Of a DNA stretch of 20,226 nucleotides, positions 7,656 to 15,042 are shown one piece after another. The notes under the pieces are model-generated. The model searched no databases and was not told the DNA's origin. It worked only from the letters and a program-made list of their open reading frames with translations. The position numbers and the translations under genes were made by a program. This DNA is from an uncultured Clostridia bacterium (GTDB lineage Bacteria > Bacillota > Clostridia > Christensenellales > Aristaeellaceae), in contig CALGYL010000204.1 in assembly GCA_937934775.1 (NCBI GenBank), positions 1 to 20,226 on the forward strand. Reading direction: 5' to 3'. Position 1 is the first letter of the stretch; every line of letters begins with the position of its first letter.

Positions 7656-9132
7656 GGGAGATGACCTCCGAAATGCAATCGACCAGATCCATCGCGCTCA
7701 TCGAAACGAAGCCGTACTTTTCCGCCGCCCGTTCCCCCGCCAGCCCATGCAGCTCATCCGCCACCCAGGCCGCCTTCCCGGCGGGCAGGCGCTGGGCCAG
7801 AAGCGCGCCCAGAATGCCGGTCAGCGCATCGCCGCTGCCCGCCCGCGCCATGCCGGGGGAGCCGGACATGCTCAGGCGCAGCCCGTCCTCTCCGCAGATG
7901 GCGCTGGTGGGGCCCTTCAAAATGGCCGTCGCGCCCAGCGCGTATAGCGCCTGCGCGCCGCCGATCAGATCCACGGGCTTCTCCCCGGTCAGCCGCGACG
8001 CCTCGCCCGGATGGGGCGTCAGTACATGACAGGGACGAAGAAGCGCAAGAAGCGCCGGGTTTTCCGACAGAATATTCAGTCCGTCCGCGTCCACCGCCGC
8101 CGGGAGGCCGGATTCCAGCACCAGACGCACCGCGCCGGGATGGGCGCGGCGGGAAAGACCGGGCCCGATGGCCACGGCGGTCTTGCCCTTCAATTCTTCC
8201 AATAGAACCGGCAGCCCCGCCTCGGCAATCGCGCCGTTTTCCTCCGGCAGCGGCGCGCAAAGCGCCGTGGGCGCGCCCAACTGCAGGATGGGCACGATGG
8301 ATGCCGGGCAGGCGATGGTGAGAAGCCCCACCCCGCTCTTCAGCGCCGCCCGCGCCGCGATCAGCGCCGCGCCCGCCATGCCCACCGAACCCGCCACCAA
8401 GAGAAGATGCCCGAATGTGTTTTTATGGCTCTCCCGGCTCCGGCGGGGCAGCGCGCCCTTCAGGTCGCCCGCCTCAATCAGCTGCGCCGCGCCGGGCGTA
8501 TCCCCCGAAAGACCCACTGGCACGGCCACGACTCTGCCCGTATACTCCGGCCCGGCGGACAGCACATGTCCGCTCTTCAAATATTCAAACGTAACCGTCA
8601 CATCCGCCTGAACCGCCTCGCCCAGCGCCCGTCCGGTCGTCGCGTCAAGCCCCGACGGCATGTCCACCGCCACCACTAGGCTGCCCAGCTTCCGGTCCGC
8701 GGCCATCCGGCGAACCAGTTTCAGCGAAGCCTCGTCCAGCGGCCGCTTGATGCCGATCCCGAACAGCGCGTCCACCCAGGCGTCCGGCCGCTCGCCGGGC
8801 ACTTCCGGGTCCCGGAACCAGACCCGGGGCGTCTCATGGGCGCGCACGCAATTGGTCAGCGCGTCGCCCTTGAGCCGCGCCTCGACACCCAGCGGCAGTA
8901 CCACCGACCGGCCGCCCCGAAGCGCGTACAGCCGAGCCGCCGCATAGCCGTCTCCGCCGTTGTTGCCCGGACCGCAGGCAAAGTGAACCAGCGCACGGGG
9001 CGGAAGCCGCCGGCACAGTTCCTCCACCACTGCTTCCGCCGCCCGCTCCATCGCGTCGATGGATGGAACGCCCCGCTCGAAACATTCAGCTTCCAGTTGC
9101 CGCATCTGGTCGGCCGTCAAAACCGTCCGCAT
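7645..9132 (-). CDS. nnr: Bifunctional NAD(P)H-hydrate epimerase / ADP-dependent NAD(P)H-hydrate dehydratase
   Basis: This 495-residue fusion repairs hydrated NADH and NADPH. The N-terminal YjeF-N epimerase domain interconverts the R and S hydrates; it shows GPGNNGGDGY (54-63), DALFGIG and the AVDMPSGLDATTG segment. The C-terminal YjeF-C ribokinase-like domain dehydrates the S form using ADP; it shows HKNTFGHLLLVAGS, VDADGLNIL, LTPHPGEASRL and the nucleotide-site motif AGSGDALTGILGALLAQ. Both domains look intact. ATG 9132 is preferred over ATG 9147 because the latter lies inside the Shine-Dalgarno sequence GGAGGTG (9139-9145). The gene has its own near-consensus promoter and an almost minimal leader, so it is probably expressed constitutively, in keeping with a housekeeping repair role. 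Confidence 0.95.
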   Translation of the reverse strand: MRTVLTADQMRQLEAECFERGVPSIDAMERAAEAVVEELCRRLPPRALVHFACGPGNNGGDGYAAARLYALRGGRSVVLPLGVEARLKGDALTNCVRAHETPRVWFRDPEVPGERPDAWVDALFGIGIKRPLDEASLKLVRRMAADRKLGSLVVAVDMPSGLDATTGRALGEAVQADVTVTFEYLKSGHVLSAGPEYTGRVVAVPVGLSGDTPGAAQLIEAGDLKGALPRRSRESHKNTFGHLLLVAGSVGMAGAALIAARAALKSGVGLLTIACPASIVPILQLGAPTALCAPLPEENGAIAEAGLPVLLEELKGKTAVAIGPGLSRRAHPGAVRLVLESGLPAAVDADGLNILSENPALLALLRPCHVLTPHPGEASRLTGEKPVDLIGGAQALYALGATAILKGPTSAICGEDGLRLSMSGSPGMARAGSGDALTGILGALLAQRLPAGKAAWVADELHGLAGERAAEKYGFVSMSAMDLVDCISEVISHAI

Positions 9133-9154
9133 GGTCCCCACCTCCATAATTTCT

Positions 9155-9183
9155 ATTGTATCTCAACCCTTCGTTACGGTCAA
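9155..9183 (-). promoter_or_regulatory. Sigma-A promoter of the nnr gene
   Basis: On the minus strand TTGACC (9178-9183) is followed after exactly 17 bases by TACAAT (9155-9160). Transcription would start near 9148, leaving a leader of about 16 bases that is mostly the ribosome binding site. The remaining bases to 9403 hold no other feature I can support; the promoter of the divergent gene at 9404 is not obvious. Confidence 0.75.
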
Positions 9184-9403
9184 ACCGGAAACGCGGCGTT
9201 TCACGCCGAAATCGGGCTTACGGCGCGCGATTTTTTGAAAAGAAGCGTGAAAATCGCGGCACTTTTCCCCGCGCCGCCCGTCAAAATGTGGAAAGAGGCC
9301 CAAGTGTCTTCGCAAAGCGGCCTCCGCGCCTTTCAGGCCCCGGCTTCCCACCCACGCCGCGCATCCCAGCCCCGGAAATACACGAAAAACGGAGGGGATC
9401 CCC

Positions 9404-10120
9404 ATGGGCAAACTTCGCATCCTGGCGGTCTGTCTGGCCCTTATGCTGTGCGCATCGTCCGTCGCGTTCGCATCGTCCGGCACCGCAGCCCCCGCGCCCT
9501 TCACCAACGCGGACATTGAACAGATTTCCAGCGGCTTTAAAACCGTCGGCGACTACGCCGCAGCGCTCTCTCCCACCTCCTGTTCGTGGGTGTATCAGGG
9601 CGCGGCGACCGGCGAAACCTACCTGACTCTGCACACGGAAAACGCGGAAGGCGTGCAGTTGGGCGAGGCGACCCTCTCAGTCAATCGGGACGACCAACTG
9701 ATCGACGGCGTGGAGGAAGGTCAGCGCGAAACGCTGCCCGAGGGCCTTTCGGACAAGGACGCCTGGCTGGTCAGCGCCGAGTGGCATGACGCGCTCTACA
9801 AGCTGCCCTGCATCCGCGGCGTCGCGCCCGGCGCGGCGCAGGCCGACGTGGTCGCGGCCTTCTTCTCCCACAATCAAGAGCTGCCCGACTACTCCGCCCA
9901 GGACATCAATCCCGCCGTGGACGATACCTGGCAGATCGGCGACAATGTGATGCTCGGCGGCGCTTCCTTCGAAAGTGAAGACGGCGGCGTGGACTTTGTC
10001 TACAGCTGGTGCACGCTGACCGCGCCCGACGAGTGGCGCGAGTACCTGCAGTTGGTCTACCACATCTCAGGCGGCACGGTGGGGTCCATCACACTGCGCT
10101 ACAGCTCCGATCCGGAATAA
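9404..10120 (+). CDS. Secreted protein of unknown function
   Basis: A 238-residue protein that I cannot assign to a family. It starts with a clear Sec signal peptide: a positive MGKLR, a hydrophobic core to about residue 20, and a likely cut after AFA at residue 23. The cysteine at residue 16 is not in a lipobox, so this is not a lipoprotein. The mature part is acidic (pI clearly low by eye), with no membrane segment, and contains three cysteines (TSCSW, LPCIRG, WCTLT). Its alternating hydrophobic pattern suggests beta sheet. ATG 9404 follows GGAGGGG (9391-9397) with ideal spacing. It stands alone, divergent from nnr, and is followed 22 bases later by RNA-element copy 2. Confidence 0.82.
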   Translation: MGKLRILAVCLALMLCASSVAFASSGTAAPAPFTNADIEQISSGFKTVGDYAAALSPTSCSWVYQGAATGETYLTLHTENAEGVQLGEATLSVNRDDQLIDGVEEGQRETLPEGLSDKDAWLVSAEWHDALYKLPCIRGVAPGAAQADVVAAFFSHNQELPDYSAQDINPAVDDTWQIGDNVMLGGASFESEDGGVDFVYSWCTLTAPDEWREYLQLVYHISGGTVGSITLRYSSDPE

Positions 10121-10142
10121 ACTTCCAATAGATACAAAAGAA

Positions 10143-10188
10143 CAACCCCGCGCAAGCATACCCGCGTCGAAATGGCGCGGGTATGCTT
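10143..10188 (+). repeat. Left flanking repeat and hairpin of RNA-element copy 2
   Basis: A 13-bp stem (AAGCATACCCGCG at 10154-10166, partner at 10176-10188) closes on TCGAAATGG. The outer 24 bases, 10143-10166, are the exact reverse complement of 10415-10438 on the far side of the element. The hairpin may also end the transcript of the secreted-protein gene that stops at 10120, but there is no U-tract after it. Confidence 0.75.
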
Positions 10189-10221
10189 CTGACCATCAAC
10201 AAAGTTTCGTACTGCTTCTTT

Positions 10222-10388
10222 CGCTTCCGGCGACCTGCGCGCCGGAAGTGTGTTTCTATAATCAATGCGCACACTGGTGGTAGAAACAGTACCAACAGTC
10301 AGTGCGCCGCCCGGAAAATCCGTGAAGATTTTAAGCGCACGAAGCGCTTCTTCCATCGCATCAAAAAACCATACGGGTTTTTTGATGC
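10222..10388 (+). ncRNA. Repeated structured RNA element (copy 2, complete core)
   Basis: Three helices can be drawn. Helix A: 10222-10232 with 10240-10250, 11 pairs, loop ACCTGCG. Helix B: 10251-10258 with 10281-10288, 8 pairs, holding an inner stem ATCA/TGGT (10261-10264 with 10275-10278). Helix C: GTGCGC/GCGCAC, 10302-10307 with 10335-10340, enclosing CGCCCGGAAAATCCG. A terminator-like hairpin follows at 10358-10388. Copy 3 at 16249 has the same order with compensatory changes in A, B and C. The G-T pairs at 10223/10249 and 10262/10277 are stable only if this strand is the RNA. I do not recognise the family. Short frames across it have no ribosome binding sites and are not called. Confidence 0.7.
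10358..10388 (+). terminator. Terminator-like hairpin ending RNA copy 2
   Basis: A 13-bp stem, GCATCAAAAAACC with GGTTTTTTGATGC, closes on ATACG. The A-run and T-run inside the stem make it usable from both strands. A nearly identical hairpin occurs at 31-60, and a structurally equivalent one of different sequence ends copy 3. Confidence 0.55.
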
Positions 10389-10392
10389 TTAT

Positions 10393-10438
10393 AAGCATAC
10401 CCGCGCCGAAATGGCGCGGGTATGCTTGCGCGGGGTTG
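10393..10438 (-). repeat. Right flanking repeat and hairpin of RNA-element copy 2
   Basis: The same 13-bp stem as at 10154-10188 (10393-10405 with 10415-10427), with loop CCGAAATGG. Bases 10415-10438 invert 10143-10166 perfectly. The stop codon of the minus-strand Cys-rich gene lies 5 bases away, so the hairpin probably also helps to end that transcript; on the minus strand it is followed within 20 bases by the second, A/T-armed hairpin. Confidence 0.7.
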
Positions 10439-10443
10439 GTTGA

Positions 10444-11076
10444 TCAGTCGACTTTGAGGATGGTGATGGATGCCAGCACTTCGTTTCCGGTCAGGGTGAA
10501 AGCTTCAGAGGACTGGACGCTCAGAATGTCGTCGGCCTCGGCGCCAATCACCGCGTTGAGCTCGAAGCTGGCGGAATAGCCCGTGGTGGGTTTCTGGATG
10601 TTGATGGCGGTGCCGGGCACTTCTTCGCCGTTCAGCGCCAGCCACAGCCGGGTGGTCAGCGTATCGTTCGAAGGCACAAGAATCTTGATGAAGATCAGGT
10701 AGGTGCCGCCGCAGATCAGCCGGAACTGGCCACGGCAATGGCGGAACGCGCCGCTTGTGTAGCTGCAGGTGGAGTCAAATGGCAGCCGTCCGCCGTCCTC
10801 GCCGACGGTCAGGACGCCCGTTTGGGCGCAGAAGAGGAAGATGTTGTTGCCCCAGTCCCGGTCGCAGGGCTCTGGATCCGGCGCACAGGGACCGCGGAAG
10901 ATCGGATCGCGGATGAAGTCGCCTTCGATATCACCCAGGCAGTCCGAGGGATTGGCGCAGTCGCGGCAATCGCGGGGGTCAAAATCCCTGCAGGGATGAT
11001 GGTGGTGATGTTCACAGGAACCGCAACCGCGGCGGCCACAGCCACCCCGGCGTTTTTGATTGAGAACGTATGACAC
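10444..11076 (-). CDS. Cys/His-rich protein with probable jelly-roll C-terminal domain
   Basis: A 210-residue protein, not assigned to a named gene. The first 50 residues are rich in Cys and His: CGRRGCGSC, a run of five histidines, then C-x4-D-x-R-D-C-x2-C spacing. This could bind metal or be cross-linked. From about residue 75 (NIFLFCAQTGVLTVGEDGG) to the end it resembles the TNF/C1q-like or BclA C-terminal jelly roll seen on clostridial and bacillar exosporium or collagen-like proteins; that match is by pattern only. No signal peptide is present, as is usual for spore-coat and exosporium proteins. GTG 11076 has AGGAG (11086-11090) at 9 bases. A spore-surface role is inferred from the composition and from the SpoIIQ-like gene upstream. 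Confidence 0.78.
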   Translation of the reverse strand: MSYVLNQKRRGGCGRRGCGSCEHHHHHPCRDFDPRDCRDCANPSDCLGDIEGDFIRDPIFRGPCAPDPEPCDRDWGNNIFLFCAQTGVLTVGEDGGRLPFDSTCSYTSGAFRHCRGQFRLICGGTYLIFIKILVPSNDTLTTRLWLALNGEEVPGTAINIQKPTTGYSASFELNAVIGAEADDILSVQSSEAFTLTGNEVLASITILKVD

Positions 11077-11125
11077 GATTCTTCGCTCCTTTCGGGGGTA
11101 TCCGTGCCATACTATGCCACCTGCA

Positions 11126-11746
11126 TTAGGGCAGTGCCACCCACGTGCCGCCGCGAAATGCCTCGAAGTGCAGGAACGGCCCCATCACGCCCGCGGAAGG
11201 CGCGGAGGCGCCGACCTTGCCGATTTCCTGTCCCCGCCGCACGCGGTCGCCGGGGGACACCTGATAGTCTTTCGACAGGTTTCCGTACCGGAGGACGAGG
11301 CCGCCCTCCCCATCCGTTTCCACCATATATCCCCGCTGCGGGTCAAAACCGGCGCGGGCAACGACGCCGTCCGCCGCCGCCAGCACGGTTTCCCCCTGCG
11401 CGGCGGCAATGTCCACGCCCGGATGCGTCTCGTACAGCCCCAGCGGCTCGAACCATATCGGCTGGTCCTGATTGTCCCGAAGAACGACGCGCCCGGAGAC
11501 CGGCCACAGGAGCGCCGGCGCGGGCGTCCCGGCGGGGGCAACCACCGCCGCCTCGGGCTGCGCCGTCGCAAGAATAGCCGCCGGGACCGCGGGCGACGCT
11601 GCCAGGCCGGACGCGCCGGACGGCGATGCGACGCGCCTTCTCGCATACACCGCCGCGCCCGCGATCAGGACGAGGCACACCGCCGTCAGGACATAAAACC
11701 CCCATCTTGCCCAGAACCGCCTCATAGCTATCGCCCACGTCTTCAT
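11126..11746 (-). CDS. Membrane-anchored, degenerate LytM/M23 protein, SpoIIQ-like
   Basis: A 206-residue protein with an N-terminal membrane segment (about residues 16-35), an Ala/Pro-rich linker, and a LytM (peptidase M23) domain from about residue 80. The zinc ligands H108 and D112 are present (ETHPGVDIAA). In the usual H-x-H motif only the second His remains (F191-L-H193), so the catalytic His is missing. RYGNLS occupies the position where active enzymes have Y-x-H-L. That pattern, together with topology and size, fits SpoIIQ, the forespore-membrane partner of SpoIIIAH in engulfment. ATG 11746 is chosen for the GGGAGG just upstream; the open frame extending to 12595 lies over feoA and feoB. 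It is divergent from feoA. Alternative: another inactive LytM factor. Confidence 0.82.
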   Translation of the reverse strand: MKTWAIAMRRFWARWGFYVLTAVCLVLIAGAAVYARRRVASPSGASGLAASPAVPAAILATAQPEAAVVAPAGTPAPALLWPVSGRVVLRDNQDQPIWFEPLGLYETHPGVDIAAAQGETVLAAADGVVARAGFDPQRGYMVETDGEGGLVLRYGNLSKDYQVSPGDRVRRGQEIGKVGASAPSAGVMGPFLHFEAFRGGTWVALP

Positions 11747-11877
11747 GTAGACCGCCTCCCGGCGCGGCGCGGTCCTGCGGATTCTTCGGGCCTTCCAAAG
11801 CCTTCCGCCCGCCGCCGCATCCGTTTTTTGACAAAACAAGTATGCGCGCTTTTCGAACCGCCATGCGTCCCGGCTCA

Positions 11878-11883
11878 TACAAT
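11878..11883 (+). promoter_or_regulatory. Candidate -10 box for the feo operon
   Basis: TACAAT lies 26 bases before the proposed feoA TTG start, so transcription would begin near 11890, just before GGAGG at 11896-11900. There is no good -35 at 17-18 bases; a perfect TTGACA at 11828-11833 is 44 bases away and probably unrelated. I see no clear Fur or DtxR-type operator by eye. Confidence 0.35.
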
Positions 11884-11908
11884 GGCAAAAGGAACGGAGG
11901 CGATCTGC

Positions 11909-12154
11909 TTGGCGACGCTGGACGATCTGAAGGTGGGGCAATCGGCCAGGGTTGCCGGTCTGACCGCCGGTCCCGCTCTCAGGCGCAGGCTTCTGGACCT
12001 GGGCTTTGCCGCGGGCGAGACAATCCGGTGCCTGTTCGCGGCGCCCTCCGGCGAGCCACGGGCCTACCTGGCGTCGGGCGCGGTGATCGCGCTGCGCAAG
12101 GAGAGCGCGCGGGCGGTGATGACCTGTCATGCGGGAGGCGATGAGCGTGGCTGA
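11909..12154 (+). CDS. feoA: Ferrous iron transport protein A
   Basis: A small SH3-like cytoplasmic partner of FeoB, 81 residues, normal for FeoA. It begins ATLDDLKVGQSARVAGL, then has RRRLLDLGFAAGETIRCL, the family core, and ends in a strand rich in Ala and Arg (VIALRKESARAVMT). The TTG at 11909 is chosen because GGAGG (11896-11900) lies 8 bases upstream and the protein then begins at the conserved T-L-D-D-L; the ATG at 11882 lacks a ribosome binding site and overlaps the candidate -10 box. The stop overlaps the start of feoB by 8 bases, indicating translational coupling. Confidence 0.9.
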   Translation: MATLDDLKVGQSARVAGLTAGPALRRRLLDLGFAAGETIRCLFAAPSGEPRAYLASGAVIALRKESARAVMTCHAGGDERG

Positions 12155-14183
12155 CAAAAGTGTGATCGCGCTGGCCGGCAACCCCAACGTAGGAAAGAGC
12201 ACCCTGTTCAACCATCTGACGGGCCTCCGGCAGCACACTGGAAACTGGCCGGGCAAGACGGTGGCGCTGGCCCGCGGCGCGTGCGAGCGCTTCGGCCAGA
12301 AATTTGAACTGTTCGACCTTCCAGGCGCGTATTCTCTGGCAGCCAGGTCTGCGGAGGAGGAAGTTGCGAGGGATTTTCTTCTCTCCGGCCAGGCGGACGC
12401 CGTGGTTGTGGTGTGCGACGCCACCTGCCTTCGGCGCAACCTGAACCTTGCGCTGCAGATTCTGGAGATGACCGGCCGGGCGATTCTGTGCGTCAACCTG
12501 ATCGACGAGGCCGAGCGGCAGGGCATCCGGATCGATCTGACGCGCCTCTCCCGCATGACCGGCGCGCCTGCCGTGGCGGTGAGCGCCCGAGGCAAGCGCG
12601 GCCTGCGGGAACTGATCCGTCAGATGGGCCTGATGGGCACGCTGCCCGCTACCCCTTACCGCGCCCCCTATCCACTGGCGATTGAGCACGCGATCCGCAC
12701 CGTGGCCGGGGCGCTGCCCCAGCAGCCGAATCAGGCGGTGAGCGACCGCTGGGCGGCGCTGCGCCTGCTCGAGGGCGACCCGTCGCTTGCAGATCATCCG
12801 GCGCTGGCGGGATACCGAACGCCGGAGGCGGCGGAAGCGCTTGCCGACGCCCGCGCGCAGCTTGCGCGGGAGGGCGTCCCACCGGGTACAATGCCGGAAG
12901 CGGTGGTGGAATCGCTGTACCGGGCGTCGTCGGCCATCTGCGCCAGGTGCGTGCGCGGCGGCGAACAGGCGGCGTTTGATCGGCAGCTGGCCTTTGACCG
13001 GCTTGCGACAGGGCGGCTGATGGGCTTTCCGCTGATGCTGATCCTCCTGGCCGTCCTGTTTTACATCACCATCGCGGGGGCCAACGTGCCGTCCGAATGG
13101 CTGTCCAGCCTGTTCGAACGCGGCCGGCTTCTTCTGGCCGCAAACCTCCCGCCGGGCTGGGTGACCAGCCTCCTGATCGACGGTATTTACCGCGTGACCG
13201 CCTGGGTGGTGGCGGTCATGCTGCCGCCGATGGCGATCTTCTTTCCATTGTTTACATTATTGGAGGACTCCGGCTACCTGCCGCGGGTGGCGTTCAACCT
13301 GGACGGCGCGTTCGCCCGGTGCAAAGCCTGCGGGAAAATGGGGCTGACCATGTGCATGGGGCTTGGCTGCAACGCGGCGGGGGTGATCGGCTGCCGGATC
13401 ATCGATTCGCCCCGGGAGCGGCTGATCGCCATCCTGACCAACGCGATGGTGCCCTGCAACGGGCGAGTCCCGGCGATGGTGCTGCTGCTTGGCGCGCTGT
13501 TCGCGGGCAGCGGCGCTCAGCAGGCGCTGAGCGCGTTGGGGCTGACGGGTCTGATCGCGCTGGGCGCGGCGGGCACGATGGCGGCGTCAAAGCTTCTGTC
13601 GATGACGATCCTACGCGGCATGCCGTCGGCCTTCACGCTGGAATTGCCACCCTACCGGAGGCCGGAGCTCGGCAAGGTGCTGGTGCGATCGCTATTGGAC
13701 CGGACGGTGTTCGTCCTGGGCCGGGCGCTGATCGTGGCCGCGCCCGCGGGCGCGGCCCTATACCTGATGGCCAACCTCCGGCTCGGGGGCCTGAGCCTAT
13801 TAAGCCAGATGGCCGCGGGACTGAACCCCTTCGCCCATATTCTGGGCCTTGACGGCATGGTGCTCACCGCCTTCATCCTGGGCTTCCCCGCCAACGAGAT
13901 CGTACTGCCCATCGCGGCGATGGGCTACCTCGCAACCGACGCGCTGCACGAAACCTCCTCCGCCGCGCTGTGGACCGTGCTGGCCCAAAACGGCTGGACG
14001 GGGCTGACCATCACCTGTTTTCTGCTGTTTTCCCTGTTTCACTGGCCCTGCGCCACCACCTGCCTGACCATCTGGCGCGAGACAAGAAGCCTCAAATGGA
14101 CGCTGGCCGCGATTCTTTTGCCTACGCTGCTGGGTCTTGCGCTCTGTGCGTTGACCGCATTCGTCTGGAGGTGTTTCCCATGA
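12147..14183 (+). CDS. feoB: Ferrous iron transporter B
   Basis: A GTPase-coupled Fe(II) uptake permease, 678 residues, within the family range. The N-terminal G domain has G1 GNPNVGKST (11-19), the switch I region HTGNWPGKTV, G3 DLPGAYSL and G4 NLIDEA. A helical spacer follows, then the membrane domain starting near LMGFPLMLILLAVLFY. The Gate/core motifs are intact: LEDSGYLPRVAFNLD, the Cys-containing MGLGCNAAGVIGCRIID, and NAMVPCNGRVPAM. GTG 12147 is preferred: GGGAGG is 8 bases upstream, whereas ATG 12141 is only 2 bases from it and ATG 12129 has none. It overlaps feoA at its start and the next gene by ATGA at its end (14180-14183). Expression is probably iron-controlled, though no operator is visible. 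Confidence 0.95.
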   Translation: MADKSVIALAGNPNVGKSTLFNHLTGLRQHTGNWPGKTVALARGACERFGQKFELFDLPGAYSLAARSAEEEVARDFLLSGQADAVVVVCDATCLRRNLNLALQILEMTGRAILCVNLIDEAERQGIRIDLTRLSRMTGAPAVAVSARGKRGLRELIRQMGLMGTLPATPYRAPYPLAIEHAIRTVAGALPQQPNQAVSDRWAALRLLEGDPSLADHPALAGYRTPEAAEALADARAQLAREGVPPGTMPEAVVESLYRASSAICARCVRGGEQAAFDRQLAFDRLATGRLMGFPLMLILLAVLFYITIAGANVPSEWLSSLFERGRLLLAANLPPGWVTSLLIDGIYRVTAWVVAVMLPPMAIFFPLFTLLEDSGYLPRVAFNLDGAFARCKACGKMGLTMCMGLGCNAAGVIGCRIIDSPRERLIAILTNAMVPCNGRVPAMVLLLGALFAGSGAQQALSALGLTGLIALGAAGTMAASKLLSMTILRGMPSAFTLELPPYRRPELGKVLVRSLLDRTVFVLGRALIVAAPAGAALYLMANLRLGGLSLLSQMAAGLNPFAHILGLDGMVLTAFILGFPANEIVLPIAAMGYLATDALHETSSAALWTVLAQNGWTGLTITCFLLFSLFHWPCATTCLTIWRETRSLKWTLAAILLPTLLGLALCALTAFVWRCFP

Positions 14184-14971
14184 CCCCTTGGCAGCTTTCG
14201 CTCCTGTGCCAACTGGCGTATTATGACTTCCCGGCGGGTTCCGGCGCGCTGGGGCAGACCGCGGCGCAACTGGCTCAACAGCTTCTGGACGAGGAAAACG
14301 AGTTGCCCCCCTACGGCAGACAGCCGATAATCGACATCACCCAGGACAGCGTGGTGGGGCCGATGGTCCTGATCGCCCGGGAAGTCGACCTGACGCAGCC
14401 CGGCTTTGCCGCCTACGCCTTCGCCTCGCCGGAGGTGGGCAATGTGATCGCGATGCGGCCCACCGAGTCTCATACGTCGCTTGCCGGCATCATGGACTGG
14501 TCGGACAACTTTCTGGCGCCGCTGGCGGGCTCGACGCAGTACCCGTCGGTTGCGCGCTTCGTCAACCGGTATCCGGAGGGGCGGCTGACGCTGACGGGGC
14601 ATTCCAAAGGCGCGCACAACGCGATGTACGGCCTGGCGGTGGCGGTAAACGCCGTCGCGGCCTGCGTATGCTTCGACGGCCAGGGCTTCGCCCGCTGCCA
14701 GCTGACCCCGGCGCAGAAAAAAAGGCTCGCGCAGAACGCGGTCAATTATGTGACCCGGAACGATCCGGTGGGCGCGCTTTTATACCATCCTGAGAAACGG
14801 ATTTTTGTCGAACAGTCCTGCAGGCCCGCCCACGCGCTGAGCTGCATGGTGTTTGATGACGCCGGCTACCCCATCCCCGCGCGCCGCCCCCTGTGGTCGT
14901 ACCTCGTGGAGGCGCTGACCACCCAGCTTGCGGCGAAATGGGGAAAGGACTGCGCGGCAGCGTTACATTAA
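14180..14971 (+). CDS. Mbeg1-like (DUF2974) alpha/beta-hydrolase-fold protein
   Basis: A 263-residue cytoplasmic protein of the DUF2974/Mbeg1-like family, common in Firmicutes and of unknown substrate. The nucleophile elbow GHSKG (140-144, Ser142) sits after a strand (RLTLTG) as in lipase-fold proteins, and VCFDGQGF follows, also typical. Segment FASPEVGNVIAMRPTES precedes it. It starts at ATG 14180, which overlaps the feoB stop (ATGA), and GGAGGTG lies about 7 bases upstream inside feoB, so it is the third gene of the feo operon. What it does for iron uptake, if anything, is not evident. It ends 71 bases before the convergent rRNA/tRNA-modification gene, and I see no clear terminator in that gap. 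Confidence 0.85.
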   Translation: MTPWQLSLLCQLAYYDFPAGSGALGQTAAQLAQQLLDEENELPPYGRQPIIDITQDSVVGPMVLIAREVDLTQPGFAAYAFASPEVGNVIAMRPTESHTSLAGIMDWSDNFLAPLAGSTQYPSVARFVNRYPEGRLTLTGHSKGAHNAMYGLAVAVNAVAACVCFDGQGFARCQLTPAQKKRLAQNAVNYVTRNDPVGALLYHPEKRIFVEQSCRPAHALSCMVFDDAGYPIPARRPLWSYLVEALTTQLAAKWGKDCAAALH

Positions 14972-15042
14972 CTGAAAGACGAGACAGCCATCCGCTTAAG
15001 GCTATCACAACGACGCGTTCCTGTTTGGAATAGGGATGGGCA

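Noticed and set aside
9404..9475. Lipoprotein signal for the secreted protein
   Set aside because: The residues before Cys16 (LML) do not fit a lipobox; an A-F-A signal peptidase I site fits better.
10222..10388. Cobalamin or other known riboswitch
   Set aside because: The conserved loops do not include the B12-box or other aptamer signatures that I know, and the element ends in a hairpin without a downstream gene on the same strand.
10183..10443. Small proteins read across RNA copy 2 (plus and minus strand)
   Set aside because: No ribosome binding sites, and the substitutions between copies follow base pairing instead of codons.
11828..11833. TTGACA as the -35 of feoA
   Set aside because: No -10 box at 16-18 bases; the only good -10 (11878) is 44 bases away.
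11747..12595. N-terminal extension of the LytM frame to 489 residues
   Set aside because: The extension is antisense to feoA and feoB; ATG 11746 has a good ribosome binding site directly before a membrane segment.
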